Assembly: GCA_964502465.1 (NCBI GenBank)
Contig: CAZCWX010000090.1
Span: 1 to 8,160, forward strand
Source: CAZCWX01 sp964502465
Lineage (GTDB): Bacteria > Desulfobacterota > Binatia > Bin18
Direction of reading: 5' to 3'
DNA: 8,160 nt
Below the pieces are notes generated by a model. The model was not told the DNA's origin and searched no databases. It saw only the letters and a program-made list of their open reading frames with translations. Of the stretch, positions 1 to 5,030 are shown piece after piece (within the stretch, counting starts at the first letter, position 1; every line of letters starts with the position of its first letter). The translations under genes and the position numbers were made by a program.

Positions 1-216
1 TTTTCTTGTGGTGACAGGCAATTCTGTCTCACTCTTAGCCTTGCTGTGACCACGATTCAGCCATACGATTCCCTTGATACTCTCAAAGATCGCCTCGATC
101 AAACCCTGTCTCTTGCTCGCCAGTCTGGCGGAAATCGGATAAGAACAGAGAGTGACCTTGCTTCCTCAGCGAGCTCTGAGCAGTCAGCCCGAGTACTGCC
201 TGAACAAGGGTCCTAG
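1..216 (+). CDS. GGDEF-domain protein (diguanylate cyclase-like), C-terminal fragment
   Basis: An open frame runs in from the left edge, reading from base 1, and ends at TAG 214-216, leaving 71 codons of the C-terminus. The segment LTLSLAV (residues 10-16 of the fragment) followed by RLDQTLSLARQSGGNRI (about residues 32-48) matches the end of GGDEF domains, where a beta strand of the type vTvSiGvA is followed by a helix of the type rADqALYrAKqxGrNrv. GGDEF domains make cyclic di-GMP from two GTP. The catalytic GGDEF loop lies outside the window, so activity cannot be judged; the helix departs from consensus (LSLARQSGGN instead of LYrAKqxGrN). The last 23 or so residues are a low-complexity Ser/Glu/Gln-rich tail. 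The gene converges on aat. Family call is from pattern recognition only. Confidence 0.7.
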   Translation, partial: FSCGDRQFCLTLSLAVTTIQPYDSLDTLKDRLDQTLSLARQSGGNRIRTESDLASSASSEQSARVLPEQGS

Positions 217-246
217 TCTGAAGCGAAGGCTAGACAAATCCATACA

Positions 247-265
247 GCAAGTTCACTTTACTTGC
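247..265. terminator. small hairpin between convergent genes
   Basis: GCAAGT (247-252) and ACTTGC (260-265) form a perfect 6-bp stem with a 7-nt loop, placed between the end of the GGDEF gene and the stop codon of aat. It has no U-tract on either side, so it is at best a weak or factor-assisted bidirectional terminator. The stem is short enough to be chance. Confidence 0.2.
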
Positions 266-269
266 CGGT

Positions 270-950
270 TCAACGCCACCTCCTGCGGCGGGTAGGAAAG
301 GAAAGCGCCTCGGCCAGTCGACGTAAAAACTGAGAGCGAGAGATCTCTTGGCCACCAAGACGGAGGAGATGGGGATTAGAAATCTGACAATCAATCATAG
401 TGAATTGCCACTCAGCCAGCCGTTGGGCCAACGTGGCGAAGGTGACCTTGGATGCGTTGGTCTCGTATTTGAACATTGATTCGCCAAAAAATGCGCTCCC
501 CAGGCTAACGCCATAGATTCCCCCAACTAACTGTCCATCTCTCCAGGCTTCGGCAGAATGCGCAAAACCAAGGTGATGAAGAACACAATAGGCCTCAATC
601 ATCTCCGGGGTAATCCACGTCTCTTGCTGTTGTACCAGCCGGCTTGCAGCACAGGCATGAATGACTTGGGGAAATGCCTGATCGAAGGTTACAGTGAAAC
701 GCCTTTGTTGCAGCAATTTCTGTAAGCTACGGGAAACATGGAAACGTGTAGGTTCAATAATGCAACGTTGCGGTGGACTCCACCATAAGATCGGGTCTCC
801 TGGCCCATACCACGGAAAAATTCCCAGGCGATAAGCGAGCAATAGACGTTGGGCGCTAAGGTCGCCTCCTATGGCCAAGAGCCCTGTCGGGGTTGCCCAT
901 TCGGGGTCAGGAAAAATCAAGTCTTCGGTCAGTTGGTAAATTGGCATCAT
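270..950 (-). CDS. aat: leucyl/phenylalanyl-tRNA--protein transferase
   Basis: Cytoplasmic aminoacyltransferase that moves Leu or Phe from its tRNA to the N-terminal Lys or Arg of a protein, creating a destabilising residue read by ClpS/ClpAP in the bacterial N-degron pathway. The 226 residues match the usual size (about 230). Family motifs appear in order: GLLAIGGDL (23-31), GIFPWY (43-48), WWSPPQR (56-62), ETWIT (110-114), GFAHSAEAW (128-136), the GGIYGVSLGSAFFGESMF core (143-160), DCQ (187-189) and LGG (198-200). The C-terminus ends in an Arg-rich run. The start has two consecutive ATGs (950 and 947); no strong ribosome binding site precedes them, only a GGATGA inside the end of the upstream gene, whose stop lies 4 nt away. 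This suggests translational coupling. It is the last gene of the minus-strand operon that starts at 2355. Confidence 0.96.
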   Translation of the reverse strand: MMPIYQLTEDLIFPDPEWATPTGLLAIGGDLSAQRLLLAYRLGIFPWYGPGDPILWWSPPQRCIIEPTRFHVSRSLQKLLQQRRFTVTFDQAFPQVIHACAASRLVQQQETWITPEMIEAYCVLHHLGFAHSAEAWRDGQLVGGIYGVSLGSAFFGESMFKYETNASKVTFATLAQRLAEWQFTMIDCQISNPHLLRLGGQEISRSQFLRRLAEALSFPTRRRRWR

Positions 951-954
951 TCAT

Positions 955-1254
955 TCATCCAGCAGGATGAGTGACGAGCGGTGTAGGTTCTGCAGACTGC
1001 GAGGGTGATTTCATGTCTTTCGCTTTGAGTTCTGTTTCGTGTTCTATAATAAAAGCACGGATCTCGTCTGTCATCTCCAATAATTTCCACCATTGCTCTT
1101 TATAGAGGGTGACAGGAAAGCGCCCAAGGCCATAGACCGAAACGGCACCTTTTTCGCTCACTTTGATGGAGACTTTTTTGGCGATTTTCGCTTTCAGTGC
1201 CTCATTTTCGGCTTTGAGCCGTTCGAGTTCTGTTTGTATATTTTCTTCTGCCAT
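955..1254 (-). CDS. small coiled-coil protein of unknown function
   Basis: A 99-residue soluble protein that I cannot name. Residues 3-27 are a charged heptad-like stretch (ELERLKAENEALKAKI) typical of a short coiled coil, so oligomerisation is likely. Residues 28-75 form the apparent core, with the distinctive stretch VSEKGAVSVYGLGRFPVTLY followed by KEQWWKLLEMTDEIRAFI. I have an impression that similar small proteins with this core occur in other bacteria, but no function is known to me. The tail (from about 80) is Ser/Pro-rich and probably disordered. The start is well supported: AGGAGGAG lies 5-12 nt before ATG 1254. It begins 12 nt after the phosphotransferase stop and ends 4 nt before aat, so the three are very likely co-transcribed. 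There is no signal peptide or membrane segment. That it is a real gene is well supported; its role is not. Confidence 0.85.
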   Translation of the reverse strand: MAEENIQTELERLKAENEALKAKIAKKVSIKVSEKGAVSVYGLGRFPVTLYKEQWWKLLEMTDEIRAFIIEHETELKAKDMKSPSQSAEPTPLVTHPAG

Positions 1255-1266
1255 GGACTCCTCCTG

Positions 1267-2355
1267 TTATGATAATGCTGCATTTTTGGCCACTTGATGC
1301 GCAGTTTCAGCAATGAAAACGGCGCGCTGGTTAAAGTCTGCCAAACGCTCGTCTCTCAATTGCCCGTTGCGGTAGAGCACGAAGAGCTGCATTACAACGA
1401 TAGCTGTCTTCCACAGTGCGAATGTTTCATAGAATGAGATAGCACTGACGTCTCGGCTACTCTGTTCAGCATAACGTTGTATCAACTCAGCACGGGTGTA
1501 AAATCCAGGCAAGGCAGTAGGTGCCTGCGAGAAAGCGTGCCGTTCAGGTGGATCGCTGGCCTGGGTCCAGTAATTAAGGAGTATGCCAAGGTCGACAAGA
1601 GGATCACCAAGAGTGCACTGGTCCCAGTCGAAGAGTGCAACAATACGAGAGATGTCTGTCGGATCGACCATGAGATTATCAAGTTTGTAGTCATTATGGA
1701 GCAGAGTTGGGGCCTGCGATAAAGGAAGATGCGCAGATAACCAATGACCAAGTTCGTCGAGTAAAGGAATGCTTTCTGCTTTGGCCCGCTCCCAGCGTTT
1801 GATCCAACTATTGACTTGGCGCTCGATAAAACCCTCTGGTTTTCCCAAGGTCGCTAAGCTTACAGCATTATAATCTATTGCATGTAGAGCTACGAGGGTA
1901 TCGACAATCGCTTCACTTAGGTGACGATACAGGTCTGGTCTATTCAGATACATGGATGGCATTTCTTTATGAATAACCAGACCGCGCCGACGTTCCATGA
2001 CAAAAAAGGGGGCTCCGAGGACGCTTATGTCCTCACAATAAAGAAAGGGCTGGGAAGCTGGCGGAAAGACTGGCCAGAGTGCTGATAACGCACGGAACTC
2101 CCGCCCCATATCATAAGCACCAACTGCTACCGGGCCGCTTGGCGGCCGGCGCAGAACGTATTCCTGATCACCAAAGCGTAACAAATATGTTAAGTTCGCA
2201 TGTCCACCAGCAAACTGCACGACTTCAAGAGGACCGGCAGTATTGGGCAAGCGCCCGCGCAAAAAACGATTAAGAACATCAAGGTCAAGGCTGGCCTCTG
2301 GACGAACCGATACTGTTTCCGGCTCGGTCCATCCTGGAGGAGTATGGCTCATCAT
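1267..2355 (-). CDS. APH-fold phosphotransferase (ACAD10/11 kinase-domain-like)
   Basis: A 362-residue member of the aminoglycoside phosphotransferase (APH)/choline kinase-like fold, of the branch annotated as phosphotransferase family protein and related to the kinase domain of ACAD10. The Gly-rich loop is FAGGHANLTYLL (48-59), followed by YVLRRPP (66-72), the ATP-site strand; an acidic helix residue is at E86 (REFRAL). The catalytic Brenner-type motif is LLHNDYKLDNLMVD (218-231) with H220, D222 and N227, and the Mg-binding motif is FDWDQCTLGDP (242-252) with D243. All key residues are present, so it should be active. The substrate is unknown; hydroxylated acyl-CoAs are plausible from recent work on ACAD10/11, while antibiotic resistance is not indicated. 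ATG 2355 is followed by a second ATG at 2352; AGGAG lies 6 nt upstream of the first. It heads the operon with the 99-residue gene and aat. Confidence 0.88.
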   Translation of the reverse strand: MMSHTPPGWTEPETVSVRPEASLDLDVLNRFLRGRLPNTAGPLEVVQFAGGHANLTYLLRFGDQEYVLRRPPSGPVAVGAYDMGREFRALSALWPVFPPASQPFLYCEDISVLGAPFFVMERRRGLVIHKEMPSMYLNRPDLYRHLSEAIVDTLVALHAIDYNAVSLATLGKPEGFIERQVNSWIKRWERAKAESIPLLDELGHWLSAHLPLSQAPTLLHNDYKLDNLMVDPTDISRIVALFDWDQCTLGDPLVDLGILLNYWTQASDPPERHAFSQAPTALPGFYTRAELIQRYAEQSSRDVSAISFYETFALWKTAIVVMQLFVLYRNGQLRDERLADFNQRAVFIAETAHQVAKNAALS

Positions 2356-2384
2356 GGAATGCTCCTTTGGGGATGTGGTTGGAC

Positions 2385-2406
2385 GTGGTCTTTAAGTGGT
2401 CTTTAA
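2385..2406. repeat. tandem 11-bp repeat in the phosphotransferase leader
   Basis: Two exact adjacent copies of GTGGTCTTTAA (2385-2395 and 2396-2406), with a third partial GTGGTT at 2375-2380. The GTGGT cores begin at 2375, 2385 and 2396, spaced about one helical turn (10 and 11 bp), as for a protein bound along one DNA face. They lie 20-51 nt upstream of the phosphotransferase start and downstream of its candidate promoter, so they could also act in the mRNA leader. Confidence 0.6.
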
Positions 2407-2466
2407 CATGAGAGAAAAGGGCAAGGCAATCAAGTAAGCTGCTGAGAGTCCAACGAGCGCCTATCC

Positions 2467-2495
2467 TATATACGTCGTCATAGCGGAGCTTGCAA
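2467..2495 (-). promoter_or_regulatory. candidate sigma70-type promoter for the phosphotransferase operon
   Basis: On the minus strand TTGCAA (2495-2490, 4 of 6 matches to TTGACA) is followed after exactly 17 nt by TATATA (2472-2467, 4 of 6 matches to TATAAT). Transcription would start near 2460, giving a leader of about 105 nt before ATG 2355, which would include the tandem 11-bp repeat. The call rests on consensus matching only. Confidence 0.4.
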
Positions 2496-2544
2496 AAGCT
2501 TGCTAGCCGGTAATCCTTCTGCCGAGAAGAGATCTAGGGGGGAG

Positions 2545-2579
2545 TTGACGCTAGGTTTTTCTTTTTTTACTAATAGTAA
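2545..2579 (+). promoter_or_regulatory. rubrerythrin promoter with PerR/Fur-like palindromic operator
   Basis: TTGACG (2545-2550) is a strong -35 match. A 17-nt spacer with a T-rich run leads to TACTAA (2568-2573), a weak -10. A perfect palindrome TTACTA-A-TAGTAA (2567-2579, 6-1-6) overlaps this -10. Its AT-rich 6-1-6 layout resembles the 7-1-7 boxes bound by PerR/Fur proteins (TTATAATnATTATAA in Bacillus), though the bases differ. A PerR-type repressor is encoded two genes downstream, so autoregulation by promoter occlusion is the natural reading. The palindrome is certain; its binding partner is inferred. Confidence 0.55.
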
Positions 2580-2590
2580 CAATTATTATT

Positions 2591-2597
2591 AAGGAGG
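2591..2597 (+). promoter_or_regulatory. strong ribosome binding site of rubrerythrin
   Basis: AAGGAGG is a full Shine-Dalgarno match, 9 nt before ATG 2607. It follows an AT-rich, weakly structured leader, which suggests high expression of this gene compared with the next two, whose binding sites are poor or badly spaced. Confidence 0.8.
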
Positions 2598-2606
2598 CAA
2601 AACAAT

Positions 2607-3032
2607 ATGGCCAAGTCCTTAAATGGCACAAAGACACACGAAAACCTCAAGCACGCATTCGCTGGTGAATCGCAGGCGAATCGTCGCTACCTCTACTTCG
2701 CCCGCCGAGCAGATATTGAAGGCTATCCAGATGTCGGCGGCTTGTTCCGTGATACGTCTGAAGCGGAAACTGGTCATGCCTTTGGTCATCTTGATTTCCT
2801 TAAAGAAGTCGGCGATCCGGCTACTGGTGAGCCCATTGGTGACACCACAAAGAATCTGAAGGCAGCGGTAGCGGGTGAAACCTACGAATACACCGAAATG
2901 TATCCTGGCTTCGCAAAAGCTGCTCGCGAAGAAGGGTTTGAGGAGATTGCTGAATGGTTTGAGACCTTAGCGAGAGCTGAAAAGTCTCATGCCGGTCGTT
3001 TTACCAAGGGTCTTGAAACCCTCAATCAATAG
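2607..3032 (+). CDS. rubrerythrin, diiron domain only
   Basis: A 141-residue ferritin-like four-helix-bundle protein that reduces hydrogen peroxide to water at a non-haem diiron centre in the cytoplasm. Comparison with the Desulfovibrio rubrerythrin pattern gives the full ligand set: E21 (AGES), E54 and H57 (AETGH), E91 and E94 ([11 protein letters not shown]), E125 and H128 (AEKSH). The protein stops after the helical domain; there is no C-terminal rubredoxin Cys4 domain, and no cysteine at all. It therefore resembles the rubredoxin-less rubrerythrins (sulerythrin-type) and needs an outside electron donor not seen in this window. It heads the operon with the DUF3501 gene and the PerR-type gene. 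The ATG start is fixed by the strong binding site. Alternative roles for the family include iron handling, but the peroxide-responsive neighbour favours peroxidase. Confidence 0.93.
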   Translation: MAKSLNGTKTHENLKHAFAGESQANRRYLYFARRADIEGYPDVGGLFRDTSEAETGHAFGHLDFLKEVGDPATGEPIGDTTKNLKAAVAGETYEYTEMYPGFAKAAREEGFEEIAEWFETLARAEKSHAGRFTKGLETLNQ

Positions 3033-3044
3033 TGGAACGGAGAA

Positions 3045-3063
3045 GGGCACGGCTACCGTGCCC
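3045..3063 (+). terminator. intercistronic hairpin after rubrerythrin
   Basis: GGGCACGG (3045-3052), loop CTA, CCGTGCCC (3056-3063): a perfect GC-rich 8-bp stem starting 12 nt after the rubrerythrin stop. No U-run follows, so it is not a standard rho-independent terminator. It more likely stabilises the 3' end of a processed rubrerythrin message or attenuates read-through, which would lower the level of the downstream genes relative to rubrerythrin. Confidence 0.5.
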
Positions 3064-3086
3064 CTGCTCAGTTGTCGTGGAATGCT

Positions 3087-3662
3087 ATGCAGAAAGTGAC
3101 ATTAGATGAGATTATGGGGCTAGAGCGTTACGAGCGGATTCGTGACGAATTCCGCCGCCGTGTGATTAACTTGAAAAAGAATCGGCGCGTAGGCGTTGGA
3201 GACCGGATTACCTTCGTTTTCGAGAACCATGAGACGGTTCTGTTTCAGATTCAGGAAATGCTGCGGGCTGAGCACATCACTGACATCGATAAAATTCGCT
3301 TTGAAGTCGATACCTATAATGAACTTATCCCTGCTGATGGAGAGCTGTCTGCCACTATGTTGATCGAGATCACGGAACAAGAGCATATCCGACCAGAGTT
3401 AGTGAGACTCATCGGGGTCGACAAGGCAGTTTCTTTGCGTATCGGCGACAGGTTCATCGTTCCAGCGGAGTTCGAGCCCGGCCGCAGCAAAGAGGATAAT
3501 CTGAGCGCAGTACAGTATGTCCGCTTCCCCTTATCTCCTGAAGTCCGAACCGCGTTTAAGGATGACCGGCAGGAGGCGAGGATCGTGATTGATCACGCGA
3601 ATTATCAGGCGCAAACATTACTCAGTCCTGAGGTGCAGCGCTCTTTAGCCGCGGAATTATGA
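3087..3662 (+). CDS. DUF3501 family protein
   Basis: A soluble protein of 191 residues from ATG 3087, recognised as DUF3501 by the opening KVTLDEIMGLERYERIRDEF, the central DRITFVFEN and IRFEVDTYNELIP stretches, and the end RIVIDHANYQAQTLLSPEV. Function is unknown. To my knowledge the family is often encoded beside rubrerythrin and a GlpC/heterodisulfide-reductase-like Fe-S protein, which suggests a role in peroxide defence or electron supply; that Fe-S gene is not here. The frame is also open from TTG 3072 (5 extra residues), but the family normally begins with the K-x-T-L-D segment, so ATG 3087 is preferred. Neither start has a good ribosome binding site, which suggests dependence on upstream translation. 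There are no cysteines, so it is unlikely to carry an Fe-S cluster itself. It lies 54 nt after rubrerythrin and just before the PerR-type gene. Confidence 0.85.
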   Translation: MQKVTLDEIMGLERYERIRDEFRRRVINLKKNRRVGVGDRITFVFENHETVLFQIQEMLRAEHITDIDKIRFEVDTYNELIPADGELSATMLIEITEQEHIRPELVRLIGVDKAVSLRIGDRFIVPAEFEPGRSKEDNLSAVQYVRFPLSPEVRTAFKDDRQEARIVIDHANYQAQTLLSPEVQRSLAAEL

Positions 3663-3692
3663 GGAGGTGAGGAAGCTGCACAGGGTAAGCTC

Positions 3693-4142
3693 ATGATTCG
3701 TGATGTTCGCAAGCGTGCGACTCGACAACTCGCCACAGTGTACGATGCGCTCCAAGGAGATCACTCTCATCCAAACGCTGATGAGATCTATCACCGGGTA
3801 CGCAAAAAACTCCCGCATATCAGCCTTGGCACCGTCTATCGAAACTTGCAACGGCTCGTTGAAGAAGGGAAGATCCGTGTATTTCTCTTAGGTGAACGGG
3901 TGGCTCGATACGATCCGATAATCGAGGAGCACGATCATTTTATCTGCCAGCAATGTGGGCGGGTGGAAGATGTGTTATTGGAGCGGGATCGGCGGGTGAA
4001 TCTCGCACCTCTGCTAAAGGAAGGGTTCGCTATTACGACACATAGTCTTGCGATTCACGGACTGTGTCGGCATTGTGGACAGAAGCAGAAGAGAAGGGGA
4101 AGAAAATCACAGGAAAGAAACAATCACCTTACGAGAAAGTAG
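3693..4142 (+). CDS. perR: Fur-family transcriptional repressor, PerR type
   Basis: A 149-residue metal-dependent DNA-binding regulator with an N-terminal winged helix (about 5-75, recognition helix near SLGTVYRNLQRL, 44-55) and a C-terminal dimerisation domain. The structural zinc site is C85-x2-C88 and C125-x2-C128. Aligned by motif with Bacillus PerR, the regulatory metal site is complete: H26 (HPNADEIY), D74 (RYD), H80 and H82 (EHDHFIC) and D93 (GRVED). The Asp at the last position, where Fur has Glu, points to PerR; oxidation of His by peroxide at this site releases DNA. The end (131-149) is a strongly basic tail of unclear use. The likely target is the palindrome at 2567-2579. ATG 3693 has only AGGG 7 nt upstream; a perfect GGAGGTGA lies 22 nt away, too far to be ideal. 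No other in-frame start exists after the preceding stop. Confidence 0.88.
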   Translation: MIRDVRKRATRQLATVYDALQGDHSHPNADEIYHRVRKKLPHISLGTVYRNLQRLVEEGKIRVFLLGERVARYDPIIEEHDHFICQQCGRVEDVLLERDRRVNLAPLLKEGFAITTHSLAIHGLCRHCGQKQKRRGRKSQERNNHLTRK

Positions 4143-4267
4143 GGGGAAAGGTTTGAAGAAGGGAAAAAAGATATGGGACGTAGAACATAAGAAGTGGAGA
4201 CTGAAGAGACTGAATAAGGTATCAGCGGACAGAGGTAAAAAGAACCCATAAGAGGAGGAGGTACCCC
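4143..4267 (+). other. purine-rich intergenic stretch
   Basis: These 125 bases after the PerR-type gene are strongly purine-rich on the plus strand (runs of GAAG, GGGAAA, AAGAAG). No terminator hairpin, T-run or good promoter is seen, so read-through into the PuuD-like gene is possible. It ends with AGGAGGAGG (4253-4261), the ribosome binding site of the next gene, 6 nt before GTG 4268. Confidence 0.5.
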
Positions 4268-4888
4268 GTGGACATAAATGATGTATTGCAGGTGCTCTTT
4301 CGCTGGATCCATTTCTTAGCAGGAATTACATGGATCGGCCTATTGTACTTTTTCAACTTGATTAATGCTCATGTGACTGCTGCTCTTCAGCCGCCTACCA
4401 GAAGAGAAGTTGTTCCTCAATTGATGCCACGCGCGCTGTGGTGGTTCCGTTGGGGGGCGATGTTTACGTTTTTGTCCGGTCTGCTGTTACTCCTTTGGAA
4501 GTACTTTGTCATTCCAGATTCAGGTGGGTTTTCAGCTCTCTTTGGCTCAATCTCTGGGCTATGGATTACCCTGGGCGCGCTTCTTGGCACGATCATGTGG
4601 TTCAATGTCTGGTTTATCATCTGGCCAGCTCAACAGAATCTGATCACTTGGACGAAAGAAGGTCAAACGCCACCCGAGCAACCTGCTGTGGCCAAACGTG
4701 CCCTCTATGCTTCGCGAACGAACACCTTCCTTTCCGTGCCGATGCTCTTCGGTATGCTGGCTGGGGCTGGACATTATCCTGTTCCATTTAATTTACTATG
4801 GCTTATTATCGTTTTAGGCTTGGGTTTTGGCCTAGCGTATTACATAATTTTTAAATTTGCACCGGGTGTGGCAAAAACTTGGCCGTGA
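4268..4888 (+). CDS. PuuD-like integral membrane protein, without cytochrome c domain
   Basis: A 206-residue inner-membrane protein with about five hydrophobic segments, near residues 8-31, 58-80, 96-120, 153-169 and 174-197. The start RWIHFLAGITWIGLLYFFN (12-30), the conserved-looking WWFRWGAMFTFLSG (58-71), the WFNVWFIIWPAQQ segment (111-123) and the ASRTNTFLSVPMLFGML stretch (148-164) recall the N-terminal membrane part of PuuD-type urate hydroxylases (Urate_ox_N). Classical PuuD is longer and ends with a cytochrome c domain (CxxCH); here there is no cysteine, so this is only the membrane module. H15 and H169 are the only evident candidate haem or metal ligands. A urate role should not be assumed, and no purine catabolism gene is nearby. 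GTG 4268 is chosen because AGGAGGAGG ends 6 nt upstream. It lies downstream of the peroxide operon and may be partly co-transcribed. Confidence 0.7.
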   Translation: MDINDVLQVLFRWIHFLAGITWIGLLYFFNLINAHVTAALQPPTRREVVPQLMPRALWWFRWGAMFTFLSGLLLLLWKYFVIPDSGGFSALFGSISGLWITLGALLGTIMWFNVWFIIWPAQQNLITWTKEGQTPPEQPAVAKRALYASRTNTFLSVPMLFGMLAGAGHYPVPFNLLWLIIVLGLGFGLAYYIIFKFAPGVAKTWP

Positions 4889-4926
4889 CCAATTGCTAAT
4901 CGCCCGTAGGCAGGTGCCCAAGTCCG

Positions 4927-5012
4927 TTGTCAGTCATCAGTAACCAGTTGTCGGCAAAAGTGGATCCGCTCAGACACTTACCCCTTTTAAACCGGAGACT
5001 GGCTACTGACAC
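4927..5012. repeat. inverted heptad-repeat element between convergent genes
   Basis: The left part reads as four adjacent 7-bp units, TTGTCAG, TCATCAG, TAACCAG and TTGTCGG (4927-4954). The right part, read on the minus strand from 5012 to 4992, reads as GTGTCAG, TAGCCAG and TCTCCGG. The two arms are thus inverted copies of the same degenerate TnnTCAG heptad array; TCAGTAACCAGT (4937-4948) pairs with ACTGGCTACTGA (4998-5009) at 11 of 12 positions across 49 nt. The element lies between the convergent PuuD-like and lipoprotein genes, a usual place for REP/MITE-like elements and bidirectional terminators. Confidence 0.5.
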
Positions 5013-5030
5013 CTGGCCACTCTTCTTTCT

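Noticed and set aside
1477..1751. Frames of 81 and 89 codons inside the phosphotransferase gene
   Set aside because: Both are shadows of the conserved kinase region, with no ribosome binding site and unnatural composition.
2486..2507. AGCTTGC direct repeat and small AGCTT/AAGCT hairpin in the divergent region
   Set aside because: The stem is only 5 bp and overlaps the candidate -35 of the minus-strand promoter; too short to call separately.
4048..4251. Basic 67-codon plus-strand frame overlapping the end of the PerR-type gene
   Set aside because: It reads the purine-rich 3' stretch out of frame, giving a Lys/Arg-rich product with no domain; it has no independent support.
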